A DNA stretch of 64,000 nucleotides, from positions 4,030,001 to 4,094,000 of the forward strand of contig BOPV01000001.1 in NCBI GenBank assembly GCA_018332375.1, read 5' to 3'. Origin of the DNA: Roseiterribacter gracilis (GTDB lineage: Bacteria > Pseudomonadota > Alphaproteobacteria > BOG-932 > Roseiterribacteraceae). Numbering within the stretch: position 1 is the first letter of the stretch; every line of letters starts with the position of its first letter. Under the pieces are notes generated by a model. That model was given only the letters and a program-made list of their open reading frames with translations, was not told the DNA's origin and made no database searches. This document shows positions 49,839 through 59,099 of this stretch, piece after piece. Made by a program: the position numbers and the translations under genes.

Positions 49839-51278
49839 TTAGCGGCTGAGATCCGCCGCCGCCAGCCCCTGCTGCAATTTGGCTTCGATGCTGCGCGCGG
49901 TCACCGGATCGGTTGCGAGATGCACCGCGCGCACCCACTGGAACTCCGCTTCGCGCGTGCGCCCGACGCGCCAATAGGCATCGCCCAGGTGATCGTTGAT
50001 CACGCCGTCGCTCGGCTGTAGCGCTGCGGCGCGTTCGAGTTCGAGCACGGCGCCGCCAAATTCGCCTTGCCGGTACAGGGTCCAGCCCAGACTGTCGGCG
50101 ATGGCGCCGTCATCGGGGGCCAGCTTGACCGCGCGTTCGAGCAGCTCGCGCGCACGCGTCAAATTCATGCCGCGCTCGGCCCAGGCAAAGCCGATGAAGT
50201 TGAGCAGAGTGGGCGTTTCCGGTTTCAGCGACAGCGACTGCAGCAAGTCGGCTTCGGCTGCGTCCCAATCGCCGATACGTTCGCGCGATGCGCCGCGCGC
50301 ATACAGCACGATCCAGCGCCGCGGCGAGTCCGCAGGCAACATGGCGAGCGCGGTGTCGTACGCAGCTGCCGCTTCGGCATAGGATTTCTGCTTGCGCAGC
50401 AAGTCGCCGAGCTTCAGCCGCGCATCGACGTCTTTTGGATTGGCCTTCACCGCCGCTTCCGCGCGGGCGCGGGCTTCGCCGCTGCGTTTCAGCGCGTGCA
50501 GGCAATCGACTGCGCCGCGCGACGCGGTGGTGGCCCAGAAATCTTTGGCCGGCACTTTGTCGAACAGCGCCAGCGCTTCGGCAGGACGACCCTGTCGTGC
50601 CAGCGCTTCGGCGGCGCGCACCAGCGCGCTGGGTTCGTTCGGCACCAGATGCAGCGACAGGCGCGACAAAAGCAGCGACGGATCGAGCTGCTCCTGCGCA
50701 GCAAGGAAGCCGGCATATTCACTGAGGCCGCGCGCAATCGCGCGCACCGGTGAAAGCTTGTCGTCGAGACGCGCAGCTTCCAACTCGCCGAGATCTTTGG
50801 TCGGATCGATTTCGAACATCGGATCCAGCGCAGCGCGTGCGGCTCTCAAATCGCCGCGTGCAGCGGCAAACCGCGCCGCGAGCAACGGCCGTGCGAGATG
50901 CGTGACGCCGGCGCTTGGCATTGCGTCGGTGGCTTTGCTGGCGCCGGCAACGTCGCCTTTGCCGAGCTTTTCAACCGCAAGCGTCAGCGATGCGATCGGC
51001 GAGTCGGTCGAGCCGGGTGGCGTGGTGGCCGCAATGCGTGCGGCGGTGGCGATATCGCCCGCAGCGATCGCGAGCAGCAGCGTGTTGTGGCGCAAGTCGG
51101 AGTCAGGCGGCGCGACGCTAAGCGCGCGCGTCATGGCGCTGCTGGCGGCGACCCAATCGTTCTGACGTTGCGCGGCGCGCCCAGCCAGATAATCGCCCAG
51201 TTTTTGTTCACCAGCCGAGGCTGGTTGCGCCAGCGCGGCGGCGGCAAGCGCCCCCGCCACAATCCCCTTCAGCCCCAT
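49839..51278 (-). CDS. Exported tetratricopeptide-repeat protein
   Basis: A 479-residue protein with a signal peptide (IVAGALAAAALAQPASA) and many TPR helices; the clearest repeats are near the C-terminus (ARGASRERIGDWDAAEADLLQSLSLKPETP, FAWAERGMNLTRARELLERAVKLAPDD, SLGWTLYRQGEFGGAVLELERAAALQPSD). TPR proteins hold partners together; here probably in the periplasm. Two close ATGs exist (51278, 51284); 51278 is favoured because AGGGG lies six bases before it. It follows the ETF-QO gene in the same direction. Confidence 0.85.
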   Translation of the reverse strand: MGLKGIVAGALAAAALAQPASAGEQKLGDYLAGRAAQRQNDWVAASSAMTRALSVAPPDSDLRHNTLLLAIAAGDIATAARIAATTPPGSTDSPIASLTLAVEKLGKGDVAGASKATDAMPSAGVTHLARPLLAARFAAARGDLRAARAALDPMFEIDPTKDLGELEAARLDDKLSPVRAIARGLSEYAGFLAAQEQLDPSLLLSRLSLHLVPNEPSALVRAAEALARQGRPAEALALFDKVPAKDFWATTASRGAVDCLHALKRSGEARARAEAAVKANPKDVDARLKLGDLLRKQKSYAEAAAAYDTALAMLPADSPRRWIVLYARGASRERIGDWDAAEADLLQSLSLKPETPTLLNFIGFAWAERGMNLTRARELLERAVKLAPDDGAIADSLGWTLYRQGEFGGAVLELERAAALQPSDGVINDHLGDAYWRVGRTREAEFQWVRAVHLATDPVTARSIEAKLQQGLAAADLSR

Positions 51279-51364
51279 CCGCATCCCCTGATCGTCCGTT
51301 GGGCGTTTGGCCCTTTGCACGAAGCGTCAGGTCATCGAACTTTCTGTGCGGTTAAGGGACCCAA

Positions 51365-53023
51365 TTACATGTTGGGATAGTTCGGTCCGCCGCCGCCTTC
51401 GGGCGGGACCCAGGTGATGTTTTGCTTGGGATCTTTGATGTCGCAGGTTTTGCAGTGGACGCAATTCTGCGCATTGATCTGGAAGCGCGGATTGTTACCA
51501 GCGTCGTCGCGCACGACTTCGTAGACACCGGCCGGGCAATAACGCTGCGCCGGCTCGTCGTACATGGGCAGATTGTAGCTGATCGGGATCGACGGATCCT
51601 TCAACTTCAAATGCACCGGCTGGTCTTCTTCGTGGTTGGTGTTCGAGATGAACACGCTCGATAGTTTGTCGAAGCTGATCACGCCGTCCGGTTTCGGATA
51701 GGCGATTTTCGGCATCTCAGCCGCAGGTTTCAACGTCTCGTAGTCGTGCTTTTCGTGGCGCATCGTCCACGGCAGATGCACGCCCAGGCTTTCGAGCCAC
51801 ATGTTGAAACCGGCATTCAAGTTGCCGAGCCACAGCCCCCATTTCAGGCCCGGCTTCACGTTGCGCACTTTGCGCAGATCTTCGTGCGCCCAGCTCGACT
51901 TGAAGGCTTTGGGATATTCGACCAGCTCGTCGTTGGCGCGGCCGTTCTTGATTGCGTCGAACGCGGCTTCGGCGGCCAGCATGCCGGTCTTCATCGCGTT
52001 GTGCGTGCCCTTGATGCGCGGCACGTTGACGAAGCCTGCCGCGCAACCGATCAGCGCGCCGCCTGGGAAGGTCAGATGCGGGATCGACTGCAAGCCGCCC
52101 TGGGTGATCGCACGCGCGCCGTACGAAATGCGCTTGCCGCCTTCGAGATACGGTTTGATCGACGGGTGATGTTTGAAACGCTGGAATTCGTCGAACGGCG
52201 ACAGATGCGGATTCTGGTAGCTGAGCGGCACCACGAAACCGATCGACACGATGCCGTCTTCGAGATGGTACATGAAGGAACCGCCGACGGTCGCATTGTC
52301 GAGCGGCCAGCCCTGCGTGTGCAGCACCAAACCTTGTTTGTGCTTGGCTGGATTGATCTGCCAAAGCTCTTTGATGCCGATGCCGAATTTCTGCGGATCG
52401 ACGCCGTCGCGCAGATTGAATTTCTGCATGAGCGTTTTCGACAGCGAACCACGCGCGCCTTCGCCGAACAGCACGTATTTGCCGTGCAGCTCCATGCCGG
52501 GCTGAAAGCTGGCTTTGTGTTCGCCTTCGCGCCCGATACCCATGTCGCCGGTGGCGACACCTTTGACGCGGCCATTGTCGTCGTACAGCACTTCGGTTGC
52601 GGCAAAGCCCGGGAAGATTTCGACGCCAAGCTCTTCGGCTTGCGTGCCAAGCCAACGGCAAAGATTGGCGAGGCTGATTGCGTAGTTGCCTTTGTTGCTC
52701 ATCAAAGGCGGCAACAGCGCATGCGGAATTTCGTAATGCGACGTTTCGGTCAGCAGATAGAATTTGTCGTCGGTGACTTGCGCGACCAGCGGCGCGCCTT
52801 TCGACTTCCAGTCGGGGATCAATTCGTTGAGCGCGGTCGGATCGATCACGGCGCCCGACAGAATATGGGCGCCGACTTCGGATCCCTTTTCGAGAATGAC
52901 GACGCTGAGCTCGCTGCCGTTCGACGCGGCGAGTTGCTTCAATCGGATTGCCGCGCTCAGTCCTGCTGGACCGGCGCCGACGATCACGACGTCGTACTCC
53001 ATGCTTTCGCGTTCGGTCGTCAT
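51365..53023 (-). CDS. Electron-transfer flavoprotein-ubiquinone oxidoreductase
   Basis: Carries electrons from ETF to ubiquinone at the inner membrane, serving fatty-acid and amino-acid oxidation. The 552-residue protein has the FAD motif DVVIVGAGPAGLSAAIRLKQL, EKGSEVGAHILSGAVID, GGALIGCAAGFVNVPRIKGTHNAMKTGMLAAE, and a C-terminal 4Fe-4S site (YCPAGVYE, NCVHCKTCDIKDPKQNI). The ATG at 53023 has GGGGAGAAG eight bases before; a long upstream open frame is not used. It is divergent from a uracil-DNA glycosylase. Confidence 0.96.
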   Translation of the reverse strand: MTTERESMEYDVVIVGAGPAGLSAAIRLKQLAASNGSELSVVILEKGSEVGAHILSGAVIDPTALNELIPDWKSKGAPLVAQVTDDKFYLLTETSHYEIPHALLPPLMSNKGNYAISLANLCRWLGTQAEELGVEIFPGFAATEVLYDDNGRVKGVATGDMGIGREGEHKASFQPGMELHGKYVLFGEGARGSLSKTLMQKFNLRDGVDPQKFGIGIKELWQINPAKHKQGLVLHTQGWPLDNATVGGSFMYHLEDGIVSIGFVVPLSYQNPHLSPFDEFQRFKHHPSIKPYLEGGKRISYGARAITQGGLQSIPHLTFPGGALIGCAAGFVNVPRIKGTHNAMKTGMLAAEAAFDAIKNGRANDELVEYPKAFKSSWAHEDLRKVRNVKPGLKWGLWLGNLNAGFNMWLESLGVHLPWTMRHEKHDYETLKPAAEMPKIAYPKPDGVISFDKLSSVFISNTNHEEDQPVHLKLKDPSIPISYNLPMYDEPAQRYCPAGVYEVVRDDAGNNPRFQINAQNCVHCKTCDIKDPKQNITWVPPEGGGGPNYPNM

Positions 53024-53135
53024 GCGGCGTCTTCTCCCCAAAGCCTTATGTCCGCTGGTAGCGCGTAAACCGCCCTCGTGAAAGACGTTGGGCGAAAGAT
53101 GCGCTTCTCCGTAGGTCTGTGGCAGGATCGCGCCC

Positions 53136-53987
53136 GTGACCCAGCTGGATCCACGCACTGCACTTACATGGCTCGTCGAAGCGGGCGCCGACGAAGCAAT
53201 CGCCGACATGCCGGTCGATCGCTTTGTTGCGCGCGAGACGCGTCCAGCGGCCCCGACCCAGCGCGCGCCGGCCGCTGCGGCGAACGTTCCTTCTGCCCCG
53301 GCCCCGGCCGCGGCTGCGCCCGTGATCCTGCGTCCGGCCGCGAGCGACCCGCTGGCCGGCGCCGAGGCCAATGCCGGCCGGGCCCGGGCGGCGGCCCAGG
53401 CGGCCAATACGCTGGAAGAGCTGCAGGCAGCCATCGCGGCCTTTGACGGGCTGGCGCTCAAACCGACCGCCACCAACCTGGTCTTTGCCGACGGCAACCC
53501 CGAGTCGGGCCTGATGCTCATCGGGGAAGCGCCTGGCGCCGAAGAGGACCGGCGGGGCCTGCCCTTTGTCGGACCGTCGGGCCAGCTGCTGGACCGGATG
53601 CTGGGCGCGATCGGCCGGGACCGGACCAGCGCCTACATCACCAATATTCTGAACTGGCGTCCGCCCGGAAACCGCAAGCCGAGCCCGGCGGAATGGGCCA
53701 TCACGTTACCTTTCCTCGAGCGCCATATCGCACTGGCGAAGCCAAAGCTCGTGGTTCTACTTGGCGATACTTCGGCCAAGACTTTGCTCGATACGACCGA
53801 GGGAATTACCCGGCTCCGGGGCAAGTGGAAGAGCCTGGAGCGACCCGGATTCGGGCCCCAAACCAAGCCAATCCGGGCGCTTGCGACCTTCCATCCGGCT
53901 TATCTGCTCAGAAGTCCTGCGCAGAAAAGAGAAGCATGGAGAGACATGCTGGCCGTAGATCGGGCACTGCGGACAGTCGAACTGTAG
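53136..53987 (+). CDS. Family-4-like uracil-DNA glycosylase lacking Fe-S cysteines
   Basis: Removes uracil from DNA to start base-excision repair. The 283-residue protein has an Ala/Pro-rich N-terminal region of about 90 residues, then the glycosylase core: LMLIGEAPGAEEDRRGLPFVGPSGQLLDRML, ITNILNWRPPGNRKP, and FHPAYLLRSP near the end, the family-4 motifs. It contains no cysteine at all, while classical family-4 enzymes bind a 4Fe-4S cluster with four; the KCRPP position is NWRPP here. I recall that such a distinct class has been described from Bradyrhizobium, which I cannot verify here. GTG start. It is divergent from ETF-QO. Confidence 0.88.
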   Translation: MTQLDPRTALTWLVEAGADEAIADMPVDRFVARETRPAAPTQRAPAAAANVPSAPAPAAAAPVILRPAASDPLAGAEANAGRARAAAQAANTLEELQAAIAAFDGLALKPTATNLVFADGNPESGLMLIGEAPGAEEDRRGLPFVGPSGQLLDRMLGAIGRDRTSAYITNILNWRPPGNRKPSPAEWAITLPFLERHIALAKPKLVVLLGDTSAKTLLDTTEGITRLRGKWKSLERPGFGPQTKPIRALATFHPAYLLRSPAQKREAWRDMLAVDRALRTVEL

Positions 53988-54084
53988 GAATCCCAAGGAT
54001 TCCCGTCGCTGCATTGCGGCATCCCGTCTCGTTTACCACCTTTTTACTCGCCAAGACTCGCACGGCCCCTCTATGAGGGCGCCA

Positions 54085-55800
54085 ATGCGACGGCGAATTC
54101 TCAACGCCGGGCCCGATTTGCTTCGGCTCCGGTGTCCATTCTTTGCCTGCGCGGCGGTGATTTTGTCATCCGCCTTGGCCGGTCACGGCAGGCCCGCAGC
54201 GACCAACGTACGACCCATCGATCCGACCCTGCAGGTGGCAAGCCTGGTGGTGCGCGACCTCGCGCCGACCCAGCCTGTCTCGTATCTGCCGGCCGCGCTC
54301 GAAGGGTCGGGCTATCGCTTGGCGCCGAACGACCGCGCCCTCTATCGCCAGATCTTCGACGTCACGGCCGCCCGCGACTACGCGAACGCCGACCAGCTTC
54401 TCAGCCGTATCGAGGACTCGCGCCTGCGCGGTCACGTCCTCGCCCAGCGCTGGATCAACGACCCGGCCACGACGCCGGACTTCGCCACCCTGAAACAGTG
54501 GCTGGACCAATATTCCGACTTGCCCCAGGCCGAGCAGGTGCTGGCCCTGGCCAAGACCAAGCGCCCGGCCGGCGCGCCGCTGCCCAAGCTGGGCGTGCCC
54601 GGCACCGCCGCGGTCGCGGTCGAACGCAGCGTGCCCGAGCCGTCCAACCGCATGGGCGAGATCGCGACCCAGGCTTTTTATGACGGCGACGCCAAGAAGG
54701 CGCTGTCGGCCGCCAATGCGGCGCTGGCCAGCCTCGGCAGCAAAGCCACCGACACGCGTTACATCGCCGGCCTGTCGGCCTGGCGTCTGAATCAGATCGA
54801 AGAAGCCTCGCGCCACTTCGAAGCGCTTTCGACCGCACGCGGCCTGACGCCGTGGATGCAGTCGGCAGCGAATTACTGGGCCGGCCGTGCGCGCAAGCAG
54901 CTCGGCGATACGATTGGTGCACAACGTTGGTGGGCGCGCGCCGCGCAACACCGCACGACCTTCTACGGTCTGCTGGCGCAACGTTCGCTGTCGCCCAACG
55001 TCGATCTTGCAATCAAGCCGTCGGAATTGATCGGCGATCACATCGCGCAGCTCGCCGAAACCCCGGCTGGCTATCGCGCGATTGCGCTGCTCGACATCGG
55101 CGAGATGAAGCTGGCGCAAGCCGAGCTCGAAGAAATCGATTATGACCGTCACGCCGAGCTGCGCGAACCCGCGCTGGCCGTGGGTGACGCGCTGCACATG
55201 ACGCAGCTGGTGCGCGACTTGACCGAGCCGGCTGCAATGAGCCGCTACGTCGCCAGCCAGTATCCGATTCCGCCGTGGCAGCCGCGCGGTGGCTTCGCGG
55301 TCGATCCGGCGCTGGTCTATGCGTTGGTGAAACAGGAATCGAAATTTGATCCGCTGGCGCGCAACCCGTCGGGCGCAACTGGCCTGATGCAATTGATGCC
55401 CAGCACGGCGGCCGCGATGGGCGGCGAACATGTGCGCGGCCAGTTGACGGATCCCGAGACCAATCTCGCGCTCGGCCAAACCTACGTGTCGAAGCTGCTC
55501 AAAGATCCCGACATCGACGGCGATCTGTTCTTGATGGCGGTTGCCTACAACGTCGGTCCCGGCGCGTTGACGCGCTGGCGCAAGGCGATCGAAGAAACTG
55601 AAGATCCGTTGATCTTCATCGAGCAGGTTCCGAACGGCCAGACGCGCCAGTTCATTCAGCGCGTGCTGACGAACTACTGGATCTATCGTCTGAAGTTCCG
55701 CCAGGACGTGCCGTCCTTGGCCCAACTCGCAAACGGCGACTGGCCGCAATACGAGTGGAAGAAGCCGAAGAAGCGGCTGGCCGAAGCGGACGTTCAGTAA
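54085..55800 (+). CDS. Soluble-type lytic transglycosylase (Slt family)
   Basis: Cleaves peptidoglycan in the periplasm to give anhydro-muropeptides. The 571-residue protein has a signal region (CPFFACAAVILSSALAGHG), a long alpha-superhelical U/L domain, and a C-terminal SLT domain with catalytic Glu in VKQESKFDPLARNPSGATGLMQLMPSTA and VAYNVGPGALTRW. The ATG at 54085 is chosen because GAGGG lies five bases before it; an ATG at 54073 would add four residues. A small membrane protein gene starts 17 bases after its stop. Confidence 0.94.
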   Translation: MRRRILNAGPDLLRLRCPFFACAAVILSSALAGHGRPAATNVRPIDPTLQVASLVVRDLAPTQPVSYLPAALEGSGYRLAPNDRALYRQIFDVTAARDYANADQLLSRIEDSRLRGHVLAQRWINDPATTPDFATLKQWLDQYSDLPQAEQVLALAKTKRPAGAPLPKLGVPGTAAVAVERSVPEPSNRMGEIATQAFYDGDAKKALSAANAALASLGSKATDTRYIAGLSAWRLNQIEEASRHFEALSTARGLTPWMQSAANYWAGRARKQLGDTIGAQRWWARAAQHRTTFYGLLAQRSLSPNVDLAIKPSELIGDHIAQLAETPAGYRAIALLDIGEMKLAQAELEEIDYDRHAELREPALAVGDALHMTQLVRDLTEPAAMSRYVASQYPIPPWQPRGGFAVDPALVYALVKQESKFDPLARNPSGATGLMQLMPSTAAAMGGEHVRGQLTDPETNLALGQTYVSKLLKDPDIDGDLFLMAVAYNVGPGALTRWRKAIEETEDPLIFIEQVPNGQTRQFIQRVLTNYWIYRLKFRQDVPSLAQLANGDWPQYEWKKPKKRLAEADVQ

Positions 55801-55817
55801 GCGTCATCGCCGCTGCG

Positions 55818-56249
55818 ATGCCCAACGGCGATCGTCATCTTCTCGGTGCGGTTTGGTGGGCAAGCGTCAGCGTCATTTTGTCGGGGCTTCTCGCAATCGC
55901 GCTCAGCGCGAGTTTTCGCTCAGCGTCGCCGGGCGCGATCACGATCTCGCCGTCCAGCGCCTTCTATGCCGTGGGTTTTCTCTTCCTCGTGCTGGTCGCG
56001 ATGGTTGTCGTCGGGTCGATCGGCTTGCCGGTGCATTGGGCGTTGCGCGATCGGAACGTCACCAGTGCTGCCGCCTATGTCAGTGCAGGCGCTGCCATCA
56101 CAACTTTGCCCGCACTCATCTTTTATTGTGTAGCCGGAAGCATCAGTTGGTTGGGAATTTGGCTCGGCTGGGGCGGCCCGCTTGCGGCGATCGTCGCTTG
56201 GTCGTGGCTTCGACTGCACCGTTCAGGTGCCGAGCACAGTCCCAATTAG
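55818..56249 (+). CDS. Small four-helix membrane protein of unknown function
   Basis: A 143-residue protein with about four hydrophobic helices (AVWWASVSVILSGLLAIALSA, FYAVGFLFLVLVAMVVVGSIGL, YVSAGAAITTLPALIFYCVAG, LGIWLGWGGPLAAIVAWSWL). No family is recognised. It follows the slt gene by 17 bases and probably shares its transcript. Its last 27 bases overlap the convergent dehydratase gene. An in-frame upstream start within the slt gene is not preferred. Confidence 0.6.
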   Translation: MPNGDRHLLGAVWWASVSVILSGLLAIALSASFRSASPGAITISPSSAFYAVGFLFLVLVAMVVVGSIGLPVHWALRDRNVTSAAAYVSAGAAITTLPALIFYCVAGSISWLGIWLGWGGPLAAIVAWSWLRLHRSGAEHSPN

Positions 56250-58088
56250 CCGACGCACGTCGTCGTCCTTCTCGGCGCGCGCGGCGCGTTCGAGGGAGGT
56301 GACGAAATCAGTGATGGCCTGGCGTGAGCGCGCCTGGTTGGGCGCGACGAAGATGCCGGCTTCTTCGGTGCGCTCGGGTGGTTCGGCGTCGTTGAACAGA
56401 CGCTCGCTGAGTTTCTCGCCCGGACGCAGGCCGGTGAACTCGATGCGGATGTCGCGGTCGGGGCGCAGGCCCGCCAGCAGGATCATACGGCGTGCGAGAT
56501 CCACGATTTTGACCGGCTCGCCCATGTCGAGCACGAGAATGCGACCGCGCCGTTCGGTATGCGTCACGCCGTACGCCGACGCTTGCAGCACCAGCTGCAC
56601 CGCTTCGCGACAGGTCATGAAATAGCGTTCGACGTCGGGATGCGTGACCGTGATCGGTCCGCCTTTGGCGAGCTGCTGTTCGAAGCGCGGCACGACGGAT
56701 CCAGTCGAGCCCAGCACATTGCCGAAGCGCACGGTGACGAAGCGCGTGTCGCTGTCGAGATCGAGCGACTGGCAATATTCCTCGGCGACGCGTTTGCACG
56801 CACCCATGATGCTCGACGGGCGCACCGCCTTGTCGGTCGAGATCTGCACCATCGCGCGCGCGCCGATGGCGCGGGCCGCGTCGGCGACGTTGCGCGAGCC
56901 GATGATGTTGGTCAGCACGCCTTCGGCCGGATTGGATTCGACCAGCGGTACGTGTTTCAGCGCGGCGGCGTGAAACACCAGTTCGGGCCGTTCGGTTTCG
57001 AAAATCTGTTTCAGGCGCGCCGCGTCGCGCACGTCGGCAAGCCACGGCGTCAAGACCGGCGCGTCAGGACGTTCGGCCAGCTCCATCTCGATCGCGTAGA
57101 GATTGAACTCGCCATTTTCGAGCAGCGCCATTTTCGCCGGGCCGAAATTGGCAAGCTGGCGGCAGAGTTCCGAGCCGATTGTGCCGCCCGCGCCCGTGAT
57201 CAGTACGCGCTTGCCTTTGACCAGGCCGCGCACCGCTTCTTCGTCATGCAGCACTTGCGGCCGGCCGAGCAGATCTTCGATCGCAATCGGACGCAGCTTG
57301 ATCCGGTTCTCGCCGTTGCTTTCGTCGAGATCGGCGAGCGACGGCATGCGCGCCAAGGTCATGCCCAGACGATCGGCGGCGTCGAACAATTCGCGCAGCA
57401 CCGGCCCTTCGATCGGTGCGTTCACGCGCGTCACGATCAAACGTTGCGGTGCTTTTCCTTTGTCGCCGAGATCGCGTGCAACGCGTTCCAGATCGCTTGC
57501 CGTGCCCAACACGCGCACGCCGTGAATGTCGCGTCCGACGCGACGGCCGAGATCGTCGATCACGCCGACCGGTTCGTACGGCGCCAGCGGATCGTTCTGC
57601 ATGGCACGAATGAACAACTCAGCGCCGTCGCCAGCGCCGATCAGCAACACCGGAATGCGCTGCGCCGCGCGCTTGCGGTCCATGCGCCGGTCTTTGGCGA
57701 CGCGATAGAGAAACCGTGGTCCGCCGAGCAGCACCAGCAACAGCAAGCCGAGGATCAGTGGCACCGAACGCGGCAATGCTTCGAGACGATTGACCAGGAA
57801 TAGCGCTGGCACGAACGCCAGCACCGCAATCGTCACGGCCTGCGTGACCGCCCACAGATCCTGCAGCGATGCGTAGCGCCAGACGCCGCGATAGAGGCGC
57901 GAGGCGAGGAACGACACGGCCGCGATCGCAACCCATAACGGCCAGCCCGCTTCGAGCGCGCCGTACCAGCGATCGAACATGCCGTCGCCGACGCGCAGAT
58001 ACAGCGCCGCCGGATAGGCGATCGTCGCCATCACGACGTCGTGGAGGAATGCGAGTCCGGGAAGCAGGCGGCTGGTGCGAGTCGACAC
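56223..58088 (-). CDS. Membrane NDP-sugar 4,6-dehydratase/epimerase (CapD/WbpM/FlaA1 type)
   Basis: Makes an unusual UDP-sugar for envelope polysaccharide. The 621-residue protein has four N-terminal helices (about 10-125), a Rossmann domain (PVLLIGAGDGAELF), and a catalytic extended SDR domain: VLITGAGGTIGSELCRQL, LADVRD, FHAAALKHVPLVESNPAEGVLTNIIGS, then a serine-lysine variant site ISTDKAVRPSSIMGACKR in place of the usual YxxxK, as in CapD/WbpM. It starts with GTG at 58088. No other polysaccharide genes are adjacent. The exact product is unknown. Confidence 0.92.
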   Translation of the reverse strand: MSTRTSRLLPGLAFLHDVVMATIAYPAALYLRVGDGMFDRWYGALEAGWPLWVAIAAVSFLASRLYRGVWRYASLQDLWAVTQAVTIAVLAFVPALFLVNRLEALPRSVPLILGLLLLVLLGGPRFLYRVAKDRRMDRKRAAQRIPVLLIGAGDGAELFIRAMQNDPLAPYEPVGVIDDLGRRVGRDIHGVRVLGTASDLERVARDLGDKGKAPQRLIVTRVNAPIEGPVLRELFDAADRLGMTLARMPSLADLDESNGENRIKLRPIAIEDLLGRPQVLHDEEAVRGLVKGKRVLITGAGGTIGSELCRQLANFGPAKMALLENGEFNLYAIEMELAERPDAPVLTPWLADVRDAARLKQIFETERPELVFHAAALKHVPLVESNPAEGVLTNIIGSRNVADAARAIGARAMVQISTDKAVRPSSIMGACKRVAEEYCQSLDLDSDTRFVTVRFGNVLGSTGSVVPRFEQQLAKGGPITVTHPDVERYFMTCREAVQLVLQASAYGVTHTERRGRILVLDMGEPVKIVDLARRMILLAGLRPDRDIRIEFTGLRPGEKLSERLFNDAEPPERTEEAGIFVAPNQARSRQAITDFVTSLERAARAEKDDDVRRLIGTVLGT

Positions 58089-58121
58089 GGGCCGGAATGT
58101 ACCGGGCCGGTGCCTGCTTCT

Positions 58122-59099
58122 CTAGTACTGCGCGGTGGGCTCGATGTGCACTTTGGCCGGGCCGTCGGCACCGCTCGGCAGGGCGCTGCCCTGGGTCCAA
58201 TTGACCACGTCGCGCCAGACCGTCGCGGCCTGTCGGTCGCGCAACAGCAAATGCCAGCCGTCTTTGTAAATCGCGACCTGTATGCGGCTGGGCAGCAGCT
58301 CGAGAAACTCGTCGGCGGCCTTTTTCGGCACGATCTGTTCGTGGGCGCCATAGGCGACCAAGGTTGGCCGTGCGAGTCGCGGTGCGGCGTCGAGCGCGGC
58401 TCCCATCAGATCGACCAGCCCCGCCGTCGTATCGACGCGCGCGCCTTTTTGCACCAACGGATCGTCGCGTAATTCGCGCAGCGCATCGGGATTGTCGCTG
58501 GCGCGAATTTTGAGACCTTTGGGCGGTTCGAGAAACCAGCCCGGCACGAAGCGGCGACCAAGCTCCAACGCAAGCTGATAGTGCCACGGCATGGTGCGCT
58601 CGCCCCACACGGCCGGCGCCATCAGGCACAGCCCGTCGATCGGCAGCGACTGTGTGCGCACGGTTGCAAGCAACGCCACCGAACCGCCCATGCTTTCGCC
58701 GAGCAGAAACAGTTTCGCTTTGGGATGCGCTGCATGCACCGCGCGAACGGCAGCGACGGCGTCGGCGATCAACGTATCGGTGCCGGCCCAGATGGTCGGG
58801 TTGGGTGCCTGGCCAAAACCGCGCTGGTCGTAAGCGTAGGTGCGAATGCCCGCTGCATCCCACGCGCGCGCTGCACGTTCGAACCCTTGCGAGTAGTCGC
58901 CGAATCCATGCAGCGCAACGATGACGGTTCGCGCGTCGGCGGGGCCCCAGACGCGCAACGGCAATGCAGTGCCGTCTGTTGTGATGAATGTTGCGGGCGC
59001 GACTTGCGGTGTCGCGATGCTGGGACCTGCCGGCTGCAGTCGCGCGACGCAGCCGCTGAGCAGCAGCATCGCAACGACCGCAGCGGCAAGTTTCGTCAT
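58122..59099 (-). CDS. Alpha/beta hydrolase lipoprotein (monoacylglycerol lipase-like)
   Basis: A 325-residue hydrolase with a lipoprotein signal (MLLLSGC lipobox, Cys17). The fold shows VIVALHGFGDYSQGFERAAR, nucleophile motif LLGESMGGSVALL, and a late DGWHLLLRD for the catalytic His; YAYDQRGFGQ fits the lysophospholipase/monoglyceride lipase group. Its ATG at 59099 overlaps the stop of the ABC ATPase gene (ATGA), so they are coupled. It probably faces the periplasm and may act on a lipid or ester handled by the transporter. Confidence 0.85.
   Translation of the reverse strand: MTKLAAAVVAMLLLSGCVARLQPAGPSIATPQVAPATFITTDGTALPLRVWGPADARTVIVALHGFGDYSQGFERAARAWDAAGIRTYAYDQRGFGQAPNPTIWAGTDTLIADAVAAVRAVHAAHPKAKLFLLGESMGGSVALLATVRTQSLPIDGLCLMAPAVWGERTMPWHYQLALELGRRFVPGWFLEPPKGLKIRASDNPDALRELRDDPLVQKGARVDTTAGLVDLMGAALDAAPRLARPTLVAYGAHEQIVPKKAADEFLELLPSRIQVAIYKDGWHLLLRDRQAATVWRDVVNWTQGSALPSGADGPAKVHIEPTAQY

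Noticed and set aside
51365..53521. Longer ETF-QO with about 165 extra N-terminal residues
   Set aside because: The FAD motif is near the ATG at 53023, which has a strong ribosome site; the extension runs antisense to the uracil-DNA glycosylase.
54166..55749. Minus-strand open frame opposite slt
   Set aside because: Antisense to an intact lytic transglycosylase; no own motif or ribosome site.
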